From contig NZ_JHXQ01000002.1 of the NCBI RefSeq assembly GCF_000621665.1, positions 1 through 64,000 on the forward strand: a stretch of 64,000 bases of DNA, in the 5' to 3' direction. The notes below the pieces were generated by a model. That model had not been told where the DNA came from, ran no database searches, and saw only the letters and a list, made by a program, of their open reading frames with translations. Shown piece by piece: positions 57,374-64,000 of this stretch (position 1 is its first letter; the number at the start of each line of letters is the position of its first letter). A program made the position numbers and the translations under genes. Source of the stretch: Allorhizobium undicola ORS 992 = ATCC 700741 (GTDB taxonomy: Bacteria > Pseudomonadota > Alphaproteobacteria > Rhizobiales > Rhizobiaceae).

Positions 57374-57903
57374 TCCAGCACCCGTTCACACGTCCGCGCA
57401 GGCGTCCGACCGGGGCGCCGACGTTTTTTTAAAATCAATTTGACCGAAACATTCCGGCCCCATTGCCTGCGACACATCAGGCCCGAGTTTCGATAGCCCC
57501 GGGATGCGTAACGTCCTAATTTCAGGCAGAAACATCGGCAAGGCTACCGGCCGTTGGCTTTTCTCATCGAATGGCCGCCGGAATCGGGCGCAATCCTGCG
57601 CCGCTCTCTCTATTCTATAAAGAAGCTCGAATGAATCATCAATGAACCAGACCCAGTCTGCGAGTGATTCCCGGCCTGCCTCGCGCACATTTCATTTCCC
57701 TGTGTAATAGAGCACAAACCCGCCGGAGTGAAACGAGGATCGACAGGATTATGCGTCGAAAAGCGCTCTACAGCGCCGTGCGTTTTAACAAACGCACAAA
57801 GGACGCTATAACACTTTAAATCTGCTGCATAATTTTCACCTTAAATCGATTCCGATTTAAGGAATTATGCAGTAACGCGCAACAGGCCGATGGCCTTGCT
57901 CGG
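57374..57903. other. Spacer between Rrf2 and ilvA with repeats
   Basis: 530 bases. A minus-strand frame at 57386-57688 gives 100 residues without family likeness and is probably chance. A degenerate CGGAGTGAAACGAGGATCGA repeat lies at 57709-57769, running straight into the third 105-bp repeat at 57770-57874, 30 bases from the end of ilvA. Confidence 0.5.
57770..57874 (+). repeat. 105-bp double-hairpin repeat, copy 3
   Basis: Identical to copy 1 (8126-8230) except one G to A change in the first hairpin (CGCTAT for CGCTGT), which breaks one pair. It lies just downstream of ilvA, on the opposite strand sense to that gene. Confidence 0.88.
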
Positions 57904-59172
57904 TCAGATGATGAGGTTGGCGAGAATCTCGTTTTCGGTGATGTCTTCATAGCCCAGACCGGCCGTCTCGAAACGTTCGATCAGGCCAGTGAAATTTTCC
58001 CGCGCCGATGTTTCGATGCCGATCAGGATGGAGCCGAAATTGCGTGCCGATTTCTTGAGATATTCGAAGCGGGAAATATCGTCTTCCGGGCCCAGCAGGT
58101 TCAGGAAATCACGCAGGGCGCCGGGCCGCTGCGGCAGGCGCAGAATGAAGTATTTCTTTACGCCGCGATAACGCATGGCGCGTTCCTTCACGTCCGGCAA
58201 GCGCTCGAAATCGAAATTGCCGCCGGAGACGATGCAGACAATGGTCTTGCCTTTCAGGTCCTGCCGGTCGGCAAGATCGAGTGCGGCTATGGCGAGCGCG
58301 CCAGCAGGCTCCAGCACCACGCCTTCAATGTTCAACATATCGGTCATGGTGCAGCAGATGGCATTTTCCGGCACGAGGCGGACCTGCTCCGGGGCAAAAT
58401 GCTTCAACGCCGCAAAGGGCAGGGTGCCGATGCGGGCCACGGCTGCCCCATCGACGAAATTGTCCACGCGCGGCAGGGTGACGATTTCGCCCTTTTCCAG
58501 CGACCGGCGCAGGCTGGGCGCGCCAAGCGGCTCGGCAAACAGAAAGCTTTCCGGTGGAAGCCTGTCCGAGAGAAAGCTGGTAATGCCGGCACTGAGGCCG
58601 CCGCCGCCAACGGGCAGCACCAGAAGGTCGGGCGTAATGCCATCTGGCAATTGCGCGATGATCTCGGCGGCCACCGTCGCCTGTCCTTCCATGATGTCTT
58701 CGTGGTCGAAGGGCGGCACCATGAAACCATCCACCTCATCGACATAGGCTTGTGCGGCACGGTAGCACTGGTCGAAAATATCGCCGATCAGGCGTATGGA
58801 AATAAACGGACCGCCAAAGGCGCGGGTCTTGTCTATCTTCTGCTGCGGGGTCGTCACCGGCATGAACACCACGCCCTTGACGCCGAAATGACGGCAGGCA
58901 AAGGCAAAGCCTTGCGCGTGGTTGCCAGCGGATGCGCAAATGAACACCTTGTCGGTCTGGCCCGCCGCCATGGCCTTTCGAAAGAAGTTATAGGCGCCGC
59001 GCACCTTGTAAGAGCGAACCGGGGTCAGATCCTCGCGCTTGAGGTAGACGTTGGCGTCGTAAAGCTTGCTCAGATATTCGTTCAACTGTAATGGCGTGGG
59101 CGCAAAAAGCTCCCGCACCGCGTCCAGGGCAGCATTTACGTCGGCGTCTTTCACGGCTGTTTTCCTGTTCAT
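57904..59172 (-). CDS. ilvA: Threonine ammonia-lyase (threonine dehydratase)
   Basis: A 422-residue PLP enzyme that deaminates threonine to 2-oxobutanoate, the first step of isoleucine synthesis. The Schiff-base Lys is in VRSYKVRGAYNFF, the PLP loop is LPVGGGGLSAGI, and ASAGNHAQGFAFACRHFGVK is clear. The C-terminal part (about 335-422) is a single ACT-like regulatory domain, giving the short form found in many bacteria. ATG 59172 is chosen; the frame is open upstream to 59247. Confidence 0.93.
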   Translation of the reverse strand: MNRKTAVKDADVNAALDAVRELFAPTPLQLNEYLSKLYDANVYLKREDLTPVRSYKVRGAYNFFRKAMAAGQTDKVFICASAGNHAQGFAFACRHFGVKGVVFMPVTTPQQKIDKTRAFGGPFISIRLIGDIFDQCYRAAQAYVDEVDGFMVPPFDHEDIMEGQATVAAEIIAQLPDGITPDLLVLPVGGGGLSAGITSFLSDRLPPESFLFAEPLGAPSLRRSLEKGEIVTLPRVDNFVDGAAVARIGTLPFAALKHFAPEQVRLVPENAICCTMTDMLNIEGVVLEPAGALAIAALDLADRQDLKGKTIVCIVSGGNFDFERLPDVKERAMRYRGVKKYFILRLPQRPGALRDFLNLLGPEDDISRFEYLKKSARNFGSILIGIETSARENFTGLIERFETAGLGYEDITENEILANLII

Positions 59173-60081
59173 TCGTCTTCTGGATCGGGTCTTGCGGCGT
59201 GGTTCGGAACATTCCGGAGGGTGCCGCATTCGCCGAGGGCAAATCATCCTTTCGGATGTGGGCGTGCGCCGTCTATCGCATAAGAGACGGTGCCAGACAA
59301 ATGCAGATCAATGCAACCAAAGATATTAGTAATTTATAAATGCAAGCAAAGACCATAGTCCAACGGCGGCATTTAACATTTTTGGGTGTATTTTTCTCGC
59401 CATGAAAATTGAGGTAAGTTGTTATTCTGCAACAGGCTGTGCCAATTTGGTAAAAAACCGATGCAATTTTAAAATTTCTTGCGAGATACGATCCCCATCC
59501 GCAGTTGAGGGCAAGGGCTCCTGGCCTTTTGTAATAATCAACCCAAATATATTCGGTTTTAGTGGTTGAATGTTTTCGCATCCATCCGTATCGTTAAGCC
59601 ATCGTTAAAGGGTGGTGTTTATCGGCGTGCCTGCTGCTGATGTCTGCCGTGCAATGATACAGGGTGTTGAAATGATGGTTTTGGTCTGCCGTCAGGCAGG
59701 CCGTGTGAAGAGTGGGCATTTCTGTCGTCGCTTCTGTTCCGGATGGCGGGATGCGAAGGCGCCGACGGCATGAATGTAAAGTGGGTGCCGGGAGTTATAG
59801 GGGTAATTCCAGGCAATTGATCGGAAAGGTGTGGCGCCTTGGCAGGTGCTGGCCATTTCCGCATGGAAAGACGAGGACGCGGCAGTTCATCCGGAGAGGT
59901 GTGCAAACATCTTGTACCGGGGCCTGAGCGCGCGCCTTTTTGTCTTTCTGGCCGTCATGGGTGGTGGCGGTTTGCTCTTAAATTTGGCTTTTCCTTCGTC
60001 CCGGCTTCGGGGCGGGGCCGGTTTTGCTGTGCGCGCCGGAATTTCGTCCATGTTTTGTTTGGCCCGCGGAGGGTGTATTCA
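59173..60081. other. Long spacer upstream of the type I secretion genes
   Basis: 909 bases with no convincing gene. About 59290-59600 is strikingly AT-rich compared with its surroundings and may hold the promoter and control sites of the secretion operon. From 59839 a frame continuous with prtD stays open, but its sequence is Arg/Gly-rich and unlike the family. Confidence 0.5.
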
Positions 60082-61833
60082 GTGTTTACTTCCAGAAATT
60101 TGCGGGAAGACTTTCGTTGGGCGTTTTTCGGTCTGCTGATTGCGGGGGCATTCGTCAATGTCCTGCATCTCACCGGCTCGCTGTTCATGCTGGAAGTCTA
60201 TGACCGTGTGCTTCCAAGTCAGAGCATCGACTCCCTCGTCGCGCTTTTTGTGCTTGTCGCGGCCCTTTATCTTTTCCAGCTTGGCTTCGATATTCTTCGC
60301 CAGCGGATTTTGACCGGTGTTGGCGCGTCGCTCGATTCCTCCCTCTCTGAGCGATTGTTCGGCGTGCAGATGCGGGCGCAGATGCAGTCGCGCATCTCAG
60401 GCGATGTCATGCAGCCGGTTGGCGATATGGACCAGATCCGCTCCTTCGCCTCCGGCTCGGGAATTGCCGCCTTCTTCGATTTTCCCTGGTTGCCGCTTTA
60501 CCTTCTCGCCTGCTTTTTCCTGCATCCGCTGATTGGCTACACCGTGATCGGTGGCGCGGTGGTGCTGGTGACGCTGGCCGTCATGACGGAGTGGCTGACG
60601 GGGCGGCTGAGCAATGAAGCCTCGGAAGAGCGCGGCAGCCGCAATGCCTTTGCCGCCGAATCGCTGCGCAATTCCGAAGCCATCCTGTCCATGGGCATGA
60701 TGAACGACATGCGCGAGAGCTGGCGCACCCGCCACGGCCTTTATCGCACAACCTCCATTCGCGCCGCCAATGTGGTGGGGGCCCTGAGCGCAATGTCGCG
60801 TTCGGCGCGCATGATGCTGCAATCGGCCGTCATGGCGGTTGGAGCCTATCTGGTCATCAACGACCATGTTTCCGCCGGTACGATCATCGCCTCCTCCATC
60901 CTGTCGGCCAAGGCGCTGGCGCCGGTGGAGCAGGCTATTGGCCACTGGCGCGGTTTTTCGGCAGCCCGGCAGAGCTGGGCGCGTCTGAAGACATTCATGG
61001 ATGCGCATCCGGAAGAAGGCCAGCCGCTGCCTTTGCCCCGTCCCAGCCAGAACCTCACCGTGCAGAGCCTTGCGGGTGGTCCTCCTGCCCAGGAGCGGCT
61101 GACGCTTTTCGACGTTTCGTTTTCTCTCAATGCCGGTAGCGCCCTTGGCGTGATCGGGCCGAGTGCATCGGGTAAATCCACCTTTGCACGGCTGCTTCTG
61201 GGTCTTTGGGGGCGTGCGGGCGGGCACATACGCTTCGACGGAGCCGATATTAGCCAGTGGTCGCGCGAAGAGCTTGGCAATTTCATTGGCTATATGCCGC
61301 AAAACACCGATCTGATGAGCGGCACGGTGGCCGAAAATATTGCCCGCTTCCGTGCCGACGCCACGCCGGAGGCCATCATCGACGCGGCCATTCTGGCGGG
61401 CGCCCATGATTTCATTCTCGGCCTGCCCGAAGGCTATGAAACGAAGGTTGGCAGCCGCGGCGAGGGGCTTTCGGTGGGGCAAAGACAGCGCGTGGCGCTG
61501 GCGCGCGCCCTTTACGGCAATCCTTTCCTGGTGGTTCTCGACGAACCGAATTCCAACCTCGATGCGGAAGGTGAGCGCGCCTTGAGCGAGGCCATCGCCA
61601 GCGTGCGCCGCCGTGGCGGTATTGCCATCGTCATCGCCCACCGGCCAAGCGCGCTTGAGAATGTCGATACGGTCATGGTGATCGCCGGTGGCCACATGCA
61701 GCAGTTCGGCACCAAGGAAGAAGTGCTGTCCAAGGTGCTGCGTCAGAATATCCGCACGGTTCCACAAGGCGGGGCCGCCGCAGAGGCGGTCGCCGACCAG
61801 AGGTGGCGTCAGCAATCCGGAGCATCGGAATGA
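60082..61833 (+). CDS. prtD: Type I secretion system permease/ATPase (PrtD family)
   Basis: A 583-residue inner-membrane ABC exporter. The transmembrane part (about 15-310) includes HLTGSLFMLEVYDRVLPSQS, typical of PrtD/LapB-like exporters. The ATPase shows Walker A GPSASGKST (about 365), signature LSVGQRQR and Walker B FLVVLDEPNSNLD. No C39-peptidase domain is present. GTG 60082, with GGAGGG 8 bases upstream, gives the usual length. The stop overlaps the adaptor's ATG. Confidence 0.9.
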   Translation: MFTSRNLREDFRWAFFGLLIAGAFVNVLHLTGSLFMLEVYDRVLPSQSIDSLVALFVLVAALYLFQLGFDILRQRILTGVGASLDSSLSERLFGVQMRAQMQSRISGDVMQPVGDMDQIRSFASGSGIAAFFDFPWLPLYLLACFFLHPLIGYTVIGGAVVLVTLAVMTEWLTGRLSNEASEERGSRNAFAAESLRNSEAILSMGMMNDMRESWRTRHGLYRTTSIRAANVVGALSAMSRSARMMLQSAVMAVGAYLVINDHVSAGTIIASSILSAKALAPVEQAIGHWRGFSAARQSWARLKTFMDAHPEEGQPLPLPRPSQNLTVQSLAGGPPAQERLTLFDVSFSLNAGSALGVIGPSASGKSTFARLLLGLWGRAGGHIRFDGADISQWSREELGNFIGYMPQNTDLMSGTVAENIARFRADATPEAIIDAAILAGAHDFILGLPEGYETKVGSRGEGLSVGQRQRVALARALYGNPFLVVLDEPNSNLDAEGERALSEAIASVRRRGGIAIVIAHRPSALENVDTVMVIAGGHMQQFGTKEEVLSKVLRQNIRTVPQGGAAAEAVADQRWRQQSGASE

Positions 61834-63188
61834 CAAACAGTTTGGTCCTGCTCAGCCCGGCTCGTCCGGTTCGCTATAATCACGAGGCGGAACTGCTTCA
61901 GACAAGTACGTCCATTCGCAAGAATTTCCTGCGCTCCACGGTGCTGGGGGCCGCACTCCTGTTCGGGCTCGTTGGCTGGGCGGCAACCACCGATTTGTCC
62001 GGCGCGGTGATCGCCTCCGGCCGCGTTATCATCGAAGGCAATGCCAAGAAGATCCAGCATCAGGCAGGCGGCACGGTCAGCGAGATCCTCGTCAAGGATG
62101 GCGACCACGTTGCCGCCGACCAGGTGCTTTTCCGGCTGGATGGCAATCTGGCGCGGGTGAACCAGTCCATCGTGCGCAATGCGCTGGCGCAATTTTACGT
62201 GCGCCGCGCCCGGTTGCAGGCGGAAATCACCAAGGCGCCGGAAATGACCATGTCGGAAGATCTGACCCGTCTGGTTGCGCCGGAAACGGCACAGCTTCTC
62301 TTGCGCACCGAGCGCAATCTCTTCGATAGCCGCCGCAATGCGCAGGAGGCCATGAAACAGCAGCTTACCTCGCGCCAGCAGCAACTGCTGTCGGAAACCG
62401 ACGGTCTTCGCTCGCAGGTGACATCCTATAACGAGCAGCTGGAGCTTCTCAGCGATGAAATCCAGAAGGCGCAATCCATGCTGTCGCAGGGGCTGACCAC
62501 GCTGGAGCGGGTCAATACCCGCAAGCGCCAGAAGGCCGAGCTGGAAGGCAATAAAGGGCAGATCATTGCAGCGCTTGCGCAGGCGCAGGGCAAGCTTTCC
62601 GAAATCGACCTGCAATTGTTGCAGACCGACGAGGAGCGCAGCACGGAAGTTTCCAACGACCTCACGACCACGGAAGCCAAGGTTTCCGAGTATGAGGAAC
62701 GGGAAACGGCGGCCCGCAATCTCATCGAACAATTGGAAGTAAGGGCGCCGACATCCGGCACCATTCACGAACTTGCCATCCGCAATGTCGGCGCTGTGGT
62801 GCAGCCCGGCGAAGTGGTGATGATGATCGTGCCGGACAAGGACAAGCTGGAAATCGAAACACGCATCGAGCCGCGGGACGTGGATCAGGTGCATCTCGGC
62901 CAGCAGGCGACGATTCGTTTCACCGCCTTCAACCAGAATACAACACCGACATTCGATGGGCAGGTGGCGTTTATAGCACCCGATCTCCACACCGACGAGC
63001 ATACGGGCAAGGCTTATTATGTATTGCGCGTTGGCATGGATGAACAGGCGGCGAAAAAGCTTTCATCATTTGGTCTTTATCCTGGTATGCCATCCGAAGT
63101 GTACCTGAAAACCGAAGAGCGAAATGTCTTATCGTATTTCGTAAAGCCATTCGAAGATCGTCTACAGAATGTGTTTCGCTCAGAGTGA
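61830..63188 (+). CDS. prtE: HlyD-family type I secretion periplasmic adaptor (PrtE)
   Basis: A 452-residue membrane-fusion protein. One N-terminal span (about 37-56, TVLGAALLFGLVGWAATTD), a lipoyl half-motif (GGTVSEILVKDGDHVAADQV), a long coiled coil (about 130-300) and the second lipoyl half with APTSGTIHELAIRNVGAVVQ. The HlyD C-terminal pattern GMPSEVYLKTEERNVLSYFV is present. It bridges PrtD to a TolC-type outer-membrane channel, which is not in the window. ATG 61830 overlaps the prtD stop by 4 bases. Confidence 0.92.
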   Translation: MTNSLVLLSPARPVRYNHEAELLQTSTSIRKNFLRSTVLGAALLFGLVGWAATTDLSGAVIASGRVIIEGNAKKIQHQAGGTVSEILVKDGDHVAADQVLFRLDGNLARVNQSIVRNALAQFYVRRARLQAEITKAPEMTMSEDLTRLVAPETAQLLLRTERNLFDSRRNAQEAMKQQLTSRQQQLLSETDGLRSQVTSYNEQLELLSDEIQKAQSMLSQGLTTLERVNTRKRQKAELEGNKGQIIAALAQAQGKLSEIDLQLLQTDEERSTEVSNDLTTTEAKVSEYEERETAARNLIEQLEVRAPTSGTIHELAIRNVGAVVQPGEVVMMIVPDKDKLEIETRIEPRDVDQVHLGQQATIRFTAFNQNTTPTFDGQVAFIAPDLHTDEHTGKAYYVLRVGMDEQAAKKLSSFGLYPGMPSEVYLKTEERNVLSYFVKPFEDRLQNVFRSE

Positions 63189-63226
63189 ATATTGTTCCAG
63201 TGTCGTGAAGAAAAAATCACGAATTC

Positions 63227-63253
63227 AACCACACCTTAATGGTGTGGTTTTTT
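63227..63253 (+). terminator. Rho-independent terminator after prtE
   Basis: AACCACACC (63227-63235) pairs perfectly with GGTGTGGTT (63241-63249), TTAAT loop, and the T-run extends to 63253. It separates the exporter operon from the cargo gene. Confidence 0.9.
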
Positions 63254-63420
63254 GTTTATACATTTGCTTTGGACTAGAATTACACCAAAAATGAACCAAA
63301 TTCACCTAAATTAAAATTTGATTTGTTAAGTTGAGACACTATTATCCATTGCGTAAAGAGGGGGGAGCGGCTGCGCACGCGCCTCCTTCGCTGACGAATT
63401 TTCAACGCAAGGAGTAGGAA

Positions 63421-64000
63421 ATGGCTCTCACTGTAACTTTTGGTAATGGTGGCGCCGCCACGGTTGCCGACCTTCAGAATGTCGCTGACCAGGCTGCATA
63501 CGACCTGCTGGATAGCACCACGACCCAGACCAAGAGCACGATCGGCACGACGGGCTCGCAGATTTCCAGCACGTCTGTGGCTGTTGAAAGCACCACCGGC
63601 CAGGCTGCTGGCACCGTGGACATCCAGTATGATCTGTCTTCGAACTCGTTCGATTTCGACGTTGCCACCAAGTGGAACTCGGTCAAGAACGCGCTGGCCG
63701 TTTCCGATACGTCCGAAAACCTGTCCTTCAAGGATTTCGTTCAGGTTGACGTTTCGCTCGGCGGAACGGGCAACTCCACGGTTGAAATCTACAACGTCAA
63801 GCGTACCAACGTCACCACCGGCGATGGTAACGACACGGTTACGATCTCGATGTCGTCCAACGACAAGGCCTGGGTCAATGCTTTCAGCATCAACACCGGC
63901 AAGGGCAACGACACCATCACGCTGCTGAAGGGCGAAGCCCTGAACTCGTCTGATGTTGGCGGTGTACAGAGCGCGTCCGTTGTCAACGGCGGCGCTGGCG
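63421..64000 (+). CDS. RTX-like secreted protein, N-terminal part (probable type I secretion cargo)
   Basis: The frame from ATG 63421 (AAGGAGTAGGAA upstream) is open to the window edge: 193 codons, C-terminus missing. The sequence is Ser/Thr/Asn/Gly/Asp-rich, has no Cys and no N-terminal signal peptide. Two RTX-like nonapeptide pieces are visible, GDGNDTVTI from about residue 134 and GKGNDTITL from about 160; such repeats bind calcium. Lying directly after an exporter and adaptor pair, it is the likely substrate. Its function (adhesin, enzyme, surface layer) cannot be read from this part. It has its own AT-rich leader (63254-63400) and probably its own promoter. Confidence 0.8.
   Translation, partial: MALTVTFGNGGAATVADLQNVADQAAYDLLDSTTTQTKSTIGTTGSQISSTSVAVESTTGQAAGTVDIQYDLSSNSFDFDVATKWNSVKNALAVSDTSENLSFKDFVQVDVSLGGTGNSTVEIYNVKRTNVTTGDGNDTVTISMSSNDKAWVNAFSINTGKGNDTITLLKGEALNSSDVGGVQSASVVNGGAG

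Noticed and set aside
57386-57688. 100-codon minus-strand ORF upstream of the Rrf2 gene
   Set aside because: No family likeness, no clear ribosome site, and it covers the probable promoter of the Rrf2 gene.
59839-60081. N-terminal extension of prtD by 81 codons
   Set aside because: The extension is Arg/Gly-rich, unlike exporters, and GTG 60082 has a good ribosome site and gives the usual length.

Overview
The window looks like the chromosome of a Rhizobiales alphaproteobacterium, most likely from the Brucella/Ochrobactrum (Brucellaceae) group. The evidence is an eipB-type periplasmic gene, a phasin, an aapJQMP amino-acid uptake operon, the order rpsB-tsf-pyrH-frr-uppS-cdsA-rseP-bamA-lpxD-fabZ-lpxA-lpxI-lpxB, and many short palindromic intergenic repeats. 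The genus is an inference from gene content and was not tested by alignment. No rRNA, tRNA or CRISPR array was seen.

Layout. (1) 1-7.1 kb is mobile DNA: the 5' part of an IS66-family element, then a Tn7-like transposition module (tnsA, a tniA/tnsB DDE integrase, a tniB/tnsC AAA+ ATPase and a large tniQ), followed by the C-terminal remnant of a tyrosine recombinase. The tnsA reading frame carries a TAA at its eleventh codon and has no ordinary start codon for the next 42 codons, so the gene seems broken or uses an unusual start. (2) 7.2-8.9 kb has two small hypothetical genes among intergenic repeats. (3) 8.9-13.4 kb is aapJQMP on the minus strand. (4) 13.7-30.8 kb is mixed housekeeping and metabolism: cystathionine beta-lyase, a flavin monooxygenase, hydrolases, cysE, a phasin, clpS-clpA, azlCD, a LysR regulator beside a DUF1989 gene, HIT, FemAB-like, GDPD, RidA and eipB. 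(5) 30.9-44.6 kb is a plus-strand run from translation (rpsB, tsf, frr) through nucleotide and lipid-carrier synthesis to outer-membrane assembly and lipid A (bamA, lpxD, fabZ, lpxA, lpxI, lpxB). (6) 44.5-49.3 kb, minus strand, holds both enzymes of glutathione-dependent formaldehyde detoxification and some membrane proteins. (7) 49.6-57.4 kb is a probable organosulfur block: ssuA-ssuD-ssuC-ssuB, an FAD/NAD(P)-binding oxidoreductase, a short SfnB-like flavoprotein and an Rrf2 regulator. (8) 57.9-64 kb has ilvA, then a type I secretion ABC exporter and adaptor, and the start of an RTX-like protein, their likely cargo, which runs off the window.

The most notable items are the Tn7-like module with its disrupted tnsA and an extended TniQ; three near-identical 105-bp double-hairpin repeats, whose copy differences in the second hairpin keep pairing only if the plus strand is the RNA; a 246-bp MITE-like inverted-repeat element; and a palindromic repeat, triplicated between lpxI and lpxB, that supplies the last 15 codons of lpxI.
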